From Prinia subflava (lineage: Eukaryota; Chordata; Aves; Passeriformes; Cisticolidae), in assembly GCF_021018805.1 (NCBI RefSeq), contig NC_086258.1:17038192-17102191 (forward strand): a stretch of DNA of 64,000 nt. The letters are read 5' to 3'. Below are positions 1 through 9,935 of this stretch, one piece after another. The position numbers and the translations under genes were made by a program. Each line of letters begins with the position of its first letter. Position 1 is the first letter of the stretch. The notes under the pieces are model-generated. The model saw nothing but the letters and a program-made list of their open reading frames with translations, did not search any database and was not told the origin of the DNA.

Positions 1-978
1 AAAAGCCAGAGAACTATTTAGACACCTAATTTCCACTAAAATAAAGTGGATATCCTCTGCCCATGGAAAGCTTCCTGCCTAATCCCTCCCTGGATCACAC
101 CCCATGCTTCTCCTCTGCAAAACACATTGGAAAACGCTAATGGAGCTTCCCAGAGTCCTGTTGCTCCCAGGTCAGGCTGTGTGAGGGCTCAGCTACTCTA
201 ATTAACACAAAGCCCTTACTGGCAAATGAGCTCTTCCTAACCAGCACAGGAGAGCAGCTCTGTGTTAAACGATCCCATATCCTGCTGCTGCCAGCCTCTG
301 GAGAATTTCCTGACCCAGACTCCAGCCTAAAGGCAGCAGGACACCTGCCTGGATTCCCCGTGGATGGCAGGGAGCTGTGGGAGTCCCAGTTAATTCCCAC
401 AGAGCCAGGAGATGGCACTCCATAACATGAAGGGTAATGCCTGGGCTCTGGTGCTCCAAACCCCTCCCTTTTGTCCCTGCCAAGGTGTCCTTTCCACCCA
501 TCAGCATCCAGGTGAGTCCCCAGGTGGAGCAGGCCTCTTCAGCAGGGAGGTGACAGCCAGCACAAGAAGGGGACACGGCCACCAGGCAAGAGCAGGCAGC
601 TGTGGCCAGCACTGCTCCCACCTGCAGCCCTCCAAAGGCACCATCTGGCTGCCAGCAGCTTCATTCTGCAACCTTGGGGTCCCTTTAATGCATCCCCCCC
701 TCTCCTTTTTATGGAATAGGCAAAAAAGTCACAGTAACTGATCATAAAATTTCAAACTCATTTACCTTTCAGGAGGCAACTCAGCACAGGCTGTTACAGG
801 GCAATTTGGTACATCATAAAGTTTCCTATTAGAACAGAAAATAGGGCTGCTTGCATGGGCTGCCAATTGGAAATAAAATAGTAGTGGGGTCATGATCATT
901 AGCACTGCTTTTTCTATTAGGTTTGCCTTCCACCAGGGTGGGAAGAGGAGGGAGATTTACATGCAGGTGAAAAGAGTT
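1..978. other. Unique non-coding sequence, nothing recognised
   Basis: No repeat family, RNA gene or protein domain is recognisable. Short open frames of up to about 120 codons overlap on both strands between 137 and 745, but they have no domain content and look like chance. The stretch ends at the edge of a pure-purine tract. Confidence 0.55.
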
Positions 979-1253
979 GGGGAGAGAAAAGGGAGAGGAG
1001 AGGAGAGGAGAGGAGAGGAGAGGAGAGGAGAGGAGAGGAGAGGAGAGGAGAGGAGAGGAGAGGAGAGGAGAGGAGAGGAGAGGAGAGGAGAGGAGAGGAG
1101 AGGAGAGGAGAGGAGAGGAGAGGAGAGGAGAGGAGAGGAGAGGAGAGGAGAGGAGAGGAGAGGAGAGGAGAGGAGAGGAGAGGAGAGGAGAGGAGAGGAG
1201 AGGAGAGGAGAGGAGAGGAGAGGAGAGGAGAGGAGAGGAGAGGAGAGGAGAGA
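979..1253. repeat. (AGGAG)n pentanucleotide microsatellite in a 275-bp homopurine tract
   Basis: From 992 to 1252 the pentamer AGGAG repeats perfectly, about 52 copies without an interruption. The whole stretch 979-1253 has no pyrimidine on the plus strand. The absence of any mismatch implies recent expansion or ongoing slippage. Homopurine mirror-repeat tracts can form triplex (H-DNA) structures, and the regular GG steps could support two-tier G-quadruplexes; both are known properties of such sequences, not shown here. The Glu/Arg-rich and Leu/Ser-rich open frames across it (892-1338 plus, 917-1270 minus) are artefacts of the repeat. Confidence 0.98.
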
Positions 1254-3548
1254 CAACATGGATTTAGCACAGACTGCAGCAGTGTTGTCCCCTCACCATC
1301 TGATTTCCGAGTTCCAAAGGCTTGGATTGACAGATTAAACCATATTTTTAGGTTTGTGTTCCACCAAGTGGCTCTTCACATTTATTCTGAACATCCTCCT
1401 GAAAAACTTTGCTCCCATGAATTCATTGTTAAGGGTTTGATAGCCTAGAGCAGAGCTATCAGCCAACAGCAGGTAGTCCATGATGCAACTTTAAGTCACA
1501 GTCATCTTTTATGACCAGGATTCATTCCTTAAACCTTTTTTTTTCCTTCTAGCTTGCTTCGATTTGGGCTTTTCTTATTAATTAAATGGCAAGTTTCAGT
1601 AGCCTAAGATTGAATTGTAAGGCTTGTTTAGAGGAAGGAGAATGATCAGAGCAAAGGATGGAAGCTATATATGTAATATATACATATACTTAAGACACGG
1701 AACTTTGCTTCCAGACGTTTGGAACAAATTAAATAGAGGATCAAATTAACTAGTGATTGAATTAAGTGGAAAGCATCTCATTACCTAAAAGATGGAAACA
1801 TGTGTCATTTTATAACAGCTAAAAATAAAGCAAAGAATGGGTTGAAATGAAAAGCAGGAACCTGAAAATGTCAGCCAAATTTGAGGTCTGGTGAGCCCTC
1901 CAAAAGGGAAGGCTGTAAATAAAGGTGGGTTCTGCTGCACAGTGCTGGGAAATGATGGGCTTGGGAAACCAGATGTGGTGAAAAAGGAGCTGCTGCACAT
2001 CACATTTCACACGTGTGCAGGCAAGGAAAGGCGTGCAGGGATGAGGGGGGCTCGTCCAGGTGAGTGGGGTGCCCGGGACACCCTCCTCACCCCCGGGCAG
2101 AGCCCTTGGGTCTGGTGTCTGCTGCTCCTGAAAATCCAGAGCGATGCCACTCGCTCCTCCAGTGGATGAACGCTGCCCATGAACGAGCCCAGACTGCTGC
2201 TCACAGCCCAGCTGCTCAGTCACCCTGGATTTCAACTGTTCCACAGTGAGGAACAAACCCAGAGGTACAAATGTATCTTTTTAACCCAGGATTAAGACAT
2301 CTTATTGCCTCCTTAATTCAGCACCTTTATCGGAGTGCCCACTCTGCTGTTCTCCAGACAGTCAATTCCCTTTGAAATAGATGGGAAAAGCAGAGGGAGC
2401 ATTCAGATCCAGGCTTTTGTTTCACCATCAGAACAGAGAGCGTTTCACACATTCCTCCCCTCCTGTGACATTGATGTTCATCTTCCTTCCTGCTCATCTG
2501 GACCTTACAAATTCCAGTCACTTCTCTTCCTGACACCCCATTTCACTTAGGGATGCATCGGATGGAAATTGCACTGAGCTGCCACGGAGAGCAGGAAATC
2601 AGTTTTTCACTCCGCCAAACTCCAGCCCCAAATTCAGGATGAGGAATATGGCCTTAGCCCTTTCCTATCTAATGTCGTATTTTTTCCTTTTGTTCCACTT
2701 ACATATATATAATCTCATGTCCTGACAAATGCAAGTGGAGCTTTTCCAAGAAAAATAACGTTATCTTTGCAGAACCCTACAGCACCCCATGGCAACTCAT
2801 TATTTTTCAATTAAATTTACTGCTCATTGGCAGTTGCTCTGCTTTAATTTTCTGCTATTTGTTTACTGAAGACCAAAATGTATAACACAAAGCCCTATAA
2901 AAGTCAGGCTAAGTTAATTAAATGTGAAACTGGGAAACTCTAACTTTGCCTCCTGAGCAGTTTTATCATGGGATCTCCTTAAAAATGTCACTTTTTGCAG
3001 AAATTTATTTAGACATATGTAACCACGATTAATTAAAAGTGTGGTCCCTCCACAACTCACTCCAAAATACACTTAGCTGTATTTTGTAACCACTGTTTGG
3101 AGAAACAGGAGTTCACAGGATCCACAATGCCAGAGGAAGAAAAGATATTTCAGTCAGACCAGTATTTTTAGACTCCTTACACGTTTCTGAGTTATTTTGC
3201 CTGAATGCAGGATGCCTGAACACAGGTTTGGAAGAGATGCACCATATTTTTTTCTTTCTATTGTCAAGAAGACCTGTTTTTTTCCTTGCTGGGACCATGG
3301 ATTTGATGGATTGAAAAGCAGTCAAGTATTTAGGTTTATATCAGCCATTTTACATACTCACAGAAATACTCTGGTCAATGTCCACTACAAGCTGTTCTTC
3401 ATGTGGATCAAGAAATGACAATAGATGTAAAAAAGCTAATGAAGACACAAACCTTGGCTGACAATGCTCCTACACCACATCAGAAATAATTTTTTCAGTA
3501 ACTCTATTCAATATTTGCATTCTCCTCTCCAACTGAGCTAGGCAGAGC

Positions 3549-3592
3549 ATGTAAATCCTGCTTTCCTACCATGTAAATCCTACTTTCCATGT
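3549..3592. repeat. 22-bp tandem duplication (2 copies)
   Basis: Two adjacent copies of a 22-bp unit beginning CATGTAAATCCT differ at a few positions. This is a simple slippage-type local duplication. Confidence 0.8.
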
Positions 3593-4031
3593 ACTTATTT
3601 CTCTGCATGGGTGATGGAGACCATGAAATCATCTCAGACATGGATGTCTGTGATGCAAATCATTGTCTCCATCCATCACAAACACACCACTCAGACTTTG
3701 CCAGCCATGGAAACACACACCTTCATCCAGCCCTGAGAGAGGAAGGTAAAATAAAGACTAAACATCACTTGAAAATGCCCATTTTCTACCACTCTTTGTA
3801 GCAATAGCCTGCAGAACTCCCTAAGACAAGTTATCAGACTTCAGGCTGAAATCTGGAGGCAACTTACTGAAATCTAAGAGCAGAATTTTACAGGTCAGAA
3901 ACACTTCCCAGTGCTGAAAGATTCCCAGCTTGGAGTTTGAAACTCCAGATTTATTTCTAAACCCACCAATCATTTGCAGGAGGAGAGGAAAAGGGCAATA
4001 TTTTGAGAGTCACAGATTAGAAACAACACAA

Positions 4032-4085
4032 ATAATGAACAAAGGACTCTCAAGACATTATAAAATAATGAACAAAGAACTCTCA
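4032..4085. repeat. 33-bp tandem duplication, about 1.6 copies
   Basis: The segment starting ATAATGAACAAAGGACTC recurs 33 bp downstream as ATAATGAACAAAGAACTC. It lies inside a short meaningless open frame. Confidence 0.75.
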
Positions 4086-4860
4086 TTTAGGTACCCACAA
4101 GCCAGTCTGAAGAAAACAGAATCCAGGGCTTTGACATTTTGGTGAGATAAATTACTTCAAAAAGGAGATGTACAGACTGCACCCCTAAAGGTTTGGCCAA
4201 GGTTCCTGTGGCTGGAATGAGCAGCTCAATGGGAAGAAGGTTTGTCCAACACACAGAGAGCTGGCCAGAGCCCATCACAAGCAGCAGAACCTGTGCTTGA
4301 TCCTTGCTACTGATCCCAGCAGACAGCAGCACCTCCAGTGAGGTGCAAGTGGAGGGCGTTGAGGTGAGCTCTGCATCCTGGGCAAGGTGGGAGAAGCACG
4401 GTGTCAGCAGCCAATGAGTTTATAACGGGATTTCCTCCTCCAGCCAAAACCAGCCCAGATTTATAACTCTCCCATACCCCTCTGAACTTTGCGACACTCC
4501 TCCCGAAACATTTCATTATTGCTCAATTACTGTCATGTTCTCTTAAAGACCTGGAGGGGGAAGGTGGTCTCCATTTGGAGGCCAGATGCCATTTCCATTT
4601 CCTCGAGAAACTGCTCTGTGCAATAAATAACCCAGTCACCCTTCAGAAACGGGCTTTGAGGCTATGATAAGTTAAAAATAAAAAAAGTGAAAACTGTGAC
4701 ATGTTGTATGTGTAATGGAAACTAACCAGAAACTAAGATATTAAATTAGTGGCGGGGCACCTTTGTCTTGCAGCAGGGCCAGACTGTCTGGCTGGCTTGG
4801 AGGCAGGAGCAGCAGAAACTCTCCCCAGCCTCAGCACTGATGCTGTGTGGCTGAGGTACC

Positions 4861-5208
4861 TGTGCTGGGCTTGCCTGGAGAGGGTTTGGCAGTGTGGGGG
4901 AGGCAGAAGTGGCTGCTCTGAGGAGCTGCTGGAAGGATGGACCCGCCACTGCCCAAGGCTGAGCCCATCAACGAGAGTGGATGCACTTCTGGGATAAGAG
5001 ACTCATGAAGGGGCAAAAAATCCTGCAGAACTGAGGCAGGAGGGGAATGAGAATGTGTGAGAAAGCTCTGTGGGCACCCAGGGCAGTTCAGGAGAAGGGG
5101 CAGGAGCTGCCCCAGGCACTGCAGCTCGTGGGGAAGACCGTGGTGAGGCAGCTGTGCTCCTGCAGCAAGTCCATGGGGGAGCAGAGATCCACCTGCATCC
5201 CCTGGAGG
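4861..5208 (+). mobile_element. ERVL-type LTR fragment, 5' part, sense
   Basis: The stretch starts TGTGCTGGGCTTGCCTGG and continues through CTGAGCCCATCA near 4960, GAGAATGTGTGAGA near 5050 and GCAGAGATCCACCTGCA near 5185. I recognise this order of words as a common avian ERVL-type long terminal repeat, from memory of the family rather than a search. Only the 5' part is present. At 5209 the sequence switches abruptly to the 3' end of another LTR in opposite orientation. No target duplication can be scored because the 3' end is missing. No internal retroviral genes are seen. Confidence 0.65.
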
Positions 5209-5312
5209 AGATGCCTTGGGAAGGCTGACCTGAAACAGAGACTGGACAGAGCTGGAGAATAAAGTAGATGTTTATTAAAAGGCCTTAAAGGATACACCTT
5301 GGGCAGGACAAG
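5209..5312 (-). mobile_element. Truncated LTR of the TGATGCC family, 3' end only
   Basis: Read on the minus strand this is the last ~105 bp of the LTR family found whole at 14426-14871 and 19082-19524. It has the terminal GGCATCT (GGCATCA with one change), the CTCTGTCCAGTCTCTGTTTC word and the downstream TCCTGCCCAAGGTGTATCC word. Similarity stops abruptly after 5312. It abuts the ERVL-type fragment at 5208. Insertion of this LTR into the ERVL LTR followed by a deletion would explain both truncations. Confidence 0.85.
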
Positions 5313-7620
5313 ATGGGGATGATGCACCTCAAGGGAGGGTAATGGTGAGAGCAAGGACCTGAGCCCACTGTCCAGGACACAGTCATCACCTCTGCACAAG
5401 CAGGAGCTCAGCACCCACCTGAGATGAGCTTTGAAAAATAAGAAATCAAGCATTTTCCATACTGAAATGCAGGTTTGACCTCTTGTTCCTAAAGCCTGGG
5501 CACACTAAACTTCAGACACTACAGCCCACTTCAGCATGGGAGGTCTTAAATATCCTTAGGCAGAAAATGAGAGGCCCTGCTGTGCTCCAAACCCCACCCC
5601 GGAGCTGGGTCTCTGTCACAGGGTTTGTGAATCACCTGACAGCTCCCATGCACTCACCAAGCAGACACTTCCACAGCACATTATCATCCAAAACGTCTTT
5701 TCTGCTTTGATACTGGTAACAAGTATCTGTTTGTACATATGGAAACCACATTATATATTCCAGATGGAAGATCATACTCGATTTCAGAGAAGGAAACGAG
5801 CTATTTCATACGAGATGCACAATTTGTTGTGTGAATATGAAATACGTGACTGCCTCACATGTTATGTTGTGAACTAATCATAAAAAAAAAAAAAAGAATG
5901 GAAAAGGTCCCATCTGTCTCTAAATCCTATGATCCAACTGTTCTCAGCTAACTCCAGCTCTGCCAGTACCTGGTACACATACAGCAAGGAGAGGTTTCTG
6001 TGCCAGTGAAGAACAGGAGCAAACACAAAGCTGCAGCTGAAGTTACATCCAAGGCAGTGAGGAAACATCTTGGAGGGAATAGAGACCTTATGACACCTCT
6101 TCAGCTGACTGAAGTCATCCCCCAACTCTTCAAATTGTTCTTGACCTTCCTTTTCATCCAGGCTCCCCTGTAATTGTCTTTTTAACATAATTTCCCTGCA
6201 GTTCCCTGAAGAGCCTTAATGGGATCACTGGGAAGGATCCAGCTGCACATTAGAAAGCGTAGGGGCAAAAAGATGATGGGAATATTGCCACTCACTCTGG
6301 TGAGGCTGCAAGTTCAGACTGGGGCTTGCTGGCCTCAGCAGCAGCTCTGCCACACAAATTCAGGGGATCTGACTTAGGTCTGACCTGATTTGCTTCTTCT
6401 GTCCTGGTCTCATTTATCTGCACCAGGGTCCTGAGCCTGACCTTACAGTTCTGTTTCAGCATCACCAAAGGAGCTCCTCCCCTGGCATCCAAGGAACAGA
6501 ATTATTCCATAGGAAATAGCAATATTTCCCTGTCCCTTTCAGTGTGTTACCTCAACTGCTTCAGCTTGTTTGCTTCAAAAGATCAAACAGGTTTGAAACA
6601 GCAGCACCAGGTGCTGCCAGGTTTCCAGGCCTGATAGGACATTTCCATACAAAAGAAAAAGAAGCCTCAACTCTCAGCTAGCAGCTCCCAAAGCAGTGAG
6701 ATCACTGAAACCCAGGTCATCCCTGTCATTCCTCTCTCTCTCCACTGCTGAGGCCAATGCTGCTCTACCTTAGATGCCAAAGCTGCATCCCCAGGCTCAA
6801 TGAGATGAATCTTTGCCATCCTACAGGTTTAACCCACTTATAGTATTACATAAAATTGCCTGGATTAAGATAATTTTGTGTCTTGAATCCATTTAACTAA
6901 GCAATGCAGACCACTGTAGCTGAATCTCTTGTCCTTGGAGATTTATCCAGCCTGGATTTTACCAGCACAGCCCTTATATCACCCTTTCAGAGGGTTCCAA
7001 ATTGAGAGTTCCTTCAAGGCTTGATTCAGAGCAGTCAATTAAAGACTTAGGAACACTTCAACAGGGTTTAGATCTGCTCCTTTAGGACCTCCATTAGTTA
7101 CAGACCATGTCCCTGTTTTAATCAAGAGACCCTGCACTAATGATTTAAGAGTTGCCCTGTCTTGGCCAAGCAGACCTCATGGACATCTCTCTGACAGGAT
7201 CTGTCTTCCATCACACCAGTGACTGACACCCATGAATTTTGCCATCTCTGTTGAGAGAAAAGCAAATTAGCAAAGGAGTGAATTCACACTTCTCACAGTT
7301 CCCAGAGATTTCTCCAAGTTTTTTTTTAACTTGTGCTGCCCATGACTGCTCTGGTGGAAATCTTCCTTCACTAGGATGTGTCTGCTGACTTCTGACAGCA
7401 GAAATGGTGTTAGAAAATACCCAAAATGTGTAACATGGAGAGGAAGGGAAAGGTGGGAAAGGTGCAGGACTGGCTCAGAGTGTCACACAGCTTTGGGAAA
7501 CTGGTCACTGGTTGTCAGCTTTATCTGGGATTTTGAGATCCACAAAGGACAGCTGCTGCCTTTTCTGTGTCCTCCAAGTCTCACCCAATGGCCACATGTG
7601 CTCAGGTAGAGCCATTAAAT
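5313..7620. other. Unique non-coding sequence
   Basis: No repeat family was recognised. An A-run occurs at 5881-5894. One minus-strand stretch (6296-6481) has an open frame bounded by plausible splice signals and is discussed as a weak finding; I do not call it an exon. The rest holds nothing I can name. Confidence 0.5.
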
Positions 7621-7709
7621 ACAGAATCACAGAATCACAGAATCACAGAATCACAGAATCACAGAATCACAGAATCACAGAATCACAGAATCACAGAATC
7701 ACAGAATCA
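7621..7709. repeat. (ACAGAATC)n octamer array, 11 copies, at a CR1 3' end
   Basis: A perfect 8-bp repeat runs for 89 bp. It is the minus-strand view of the short 3'-terminal repeat (GATTCTGT-like) that CR1 elements end with. CR1 tails usually keep two to four units, so eleven perfect copies mark a microsatellite expansion seeded by the LINE tail. Confidence 0.97.
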
Positions 7710-7900
7710 ACCAGGTTAGAACAGATCTTTAAGATCAAGTGCAGGCTGTCATCTAACCTAACACCTCCTCATCAACTAAACCATGGCACTGAGTGCCACC
7801 TCCAGTCTTTTTAAACACGTCGAGGGATGGTGACTCTCTCCCCTCCCTAGGCAGATTCCAGTGCCCAATCACTCTTCCAGTAAGGATTTTTTTCCTGAAA
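7710..7900 (-). mobile_element. CR1 LINE, 5'-truncated 3' end
   Basis: The plus strand shows the reverse complement of a typical CR1 tail: CCAGGTTAGAACAGATCTTT near 7710, AACTAAACCATGGCACTGAG near 7776, GGGATGGTGACTC near 7823 and the CTTCCAGTAAGGA region near 7874. It covers the final part of ORF2 and the short 3' UTR and joins the octamer array at 7709. The copy is non-coding and dead. Confidence 0.93.
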
Positions 7901-9756
7901 AAAAAATACCAACAGAGAGAAAGCAGCATTTTCTCAGATGGGCTTTACCTCTGGCTCTGTCACCTTTTCTCTCCACTTGGTTGTAAATCCCTCCTGGATC
8001 CTTTACAATATGAGAGGCAGGGAGAGGGAAGAACGGCCCGGTTTAAAACAAAGCAGCTCATTCAAAAGCTGTTGTTTGCCTTGGGCAGCAAGCAGTGACT
8101 TTTACAAACAGCAGACATGTCCTGGGGATTTGGGGTGACTGCTGCAGCATTTTCAGGCTGGATAGTAAACAGCCAGGTAACCACTGACACTGCCCTGATG
8201 CAGGGTTTGAGGTTCCTCTCCCCTTCCCTGGGGAACATAAGCCATGATCCTGCTAGAGAAACAAATGATTAATCATAGCAGGGGTACCTCATTAAGATTT
8301 ATTACAAACCCTTGTGATAGCTCAGGAAAACTGCTTCCAGGAGTCATCCAATAAAGCAGAATTAACAAGACAGCCCCTCAGATGGAACTGTGCTGTCCAA
8401 ATCCCTTTATGCTGACCTGCAGCCCAGATCTGCCCAGCACCAGCAGAGCTCTGCAGCTTTTAGCAAGAACCAGGCACAGCCACAAAGCTGATGAGCAAAG
8501 AGAGAGGGGGGAAACACAGCATTGCACCACAGCTATCTGGCTGTGATTTATGCCCCATTCCACCTTGCCTTTCAGGAGTGGAACAGCACACCAGGCACAG
8601 AAATGGTCTTTGGTCTCTTGTGTGCAGCTCTGCTGGCTCACATCGCTGCACCATGGGCTGCAGACAGCCCTGCCATGTGGGGTTAAAGCTTGTTCCCACC
8701 AACATGGGAATGACCAATGCAAGTCTTGATGGCAACTGCATGGCCACACAGGCTGCCCACACACCTCAGGCTTCTCCTCAGGCTGGAACAGTTTGCAACA
8801 CAAACCACCAGATCCCTTGGGAGCATCACTGCCTTGGCTGCTCTGAGAGATTCAGCAGCACACTCCAGCTGCAGCTGACACCTCGCACAGACCTGACAAC
8901 CATCATTTTGCCAATTCTCAGGACCAGGCTTTTTGCTGTTTCCTTTCAAAGTGAATTTTTGTTTGCCAGTCGTGTTTTAAAGAAAAATGGCTGAACACAG
9001 GAGACAAATATTCCTGAGACCCAAGCACTGTATTGGGGTAAAATGAAACATTTCAGTTGTCCCAGTATTATTTTTTTCCAGGAAATAAACCTTGCAACAG
9101 GTACCAGGACTCCCCATTTAAGGAGTCTAAATCCAGCACCCTGCATTGCCATTAGAGTAACTTAAAAGGTGCAGAGCCCAGAGCAGCTTCTTCCAAAGGT
9201 GAAATAACTTGCTGTGGTGAGCTCAGTAACACGAGGGAAAGCTGCCCAGTGTGTCAAAAGATCTAGGACAGCATTTTCCAGTTTGTTTTTCCCATTGGTG
9301 TGTAATGTTATCCAGCTCATACACAGCTGAACTGGATCATGCCTTCCAGGAAGATATCCAGGTCTGAGGTGAAGCATCCGAGCTAGAGCTAATTTCCCTC
9401 TTGTCCTGGTCAGCTGCTCCACTGGGTAATTACTGTGTTGCTCCACAGTTGTATTTCCAACCTAATTTCAACATCCATCCACTAGATCTTCTCTTCTGGT
9501 GCAGGGAGTTACCCACCATTACCTACCACACTGCCTCCAAAATTCCTTTTCTGCAGGCCAAACAGCCTGAGCTCTTTAAGGCTGACTCTCACTCCAGACC
9601 TAAGCTCATCCCACTACAGCTGAGTTATCCTGCTGTATCCAAGAGAACAAAAGCCATCATGCTGTTTGGAGGGTCATAAACTTTGTGCTTTGCCAAAGAG
9701 TGCTACCCATGAAATTGCCTCAGATGCAAGCACCAACCTGATAAAACTGAGGGGTG
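7901..9756. other. Unique non-coding sequence
   Basis: No repeat family was recognised. A perfect 12-bp palindrome ATGATTAATCAT lies at 8265-8276, inside a short AT-rich part that resembles a homeodomain-type binding region. Overlapping open frames of 100-167 codons at about 8378-8994 on both strands show no domain. Confidence 0.5.
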
Positions 9757-9935
9757 TGAGAAGGGTAGCATTGGAATGGGCTGCCCACAGAATCACTGGC
9801 CCTGGAAATGTTCAAAAAATGTGTAGATGTGGTGCCTAGGGACACAATTTAATGGTGAACCTGGCAATGTAGGTTAATGGTTGGACTCAATGATCTTGGA
9901 GGGCTTTCCCAGCCTTTAATGATTCTGTGATCCCA
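9757..9935 (+). mobile_element. CR1 LINE, 5'-truncated 3' end
   Basis: The words GGAATGGGCTGCCCA near 9774, TTGGACTCAATGATCTTGGA near 9881 and the terminal ATGATTCTGTGATCCC at 9919-9934 are CR1 tail landmarks in sense orientation. Only the last ~180 bp of the element is present. It carries many substitutions. Confidence 0.92.

Larger units (their letters stand above)
1254..4860. other. Unique non-coding sequence
   Basis: No repeat family or coding exon was recognised, apart from two tiny local duplications listed separately. The part from about 2650 to 3060 is AT-rich with many ATTA/TAAT words and no visible repeat, which would suit a regulatory block but proves nothing. Open frames are short and featureless. 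Confidence 0.5.

Noticed and set aside
892..1338. Glu/Arg-rich and Leu/Ser-rich open frames of 96-148 codons
   Set aside because: They are only the (AGGAG)n microsatellite read in different frames and strands.
7621..7709. Regular octamer array as a CRISPR-like array
   Set aside because: There are no spacers, it is a pure tandem repeat at a CR1 tail, and the genome is vertebrate.
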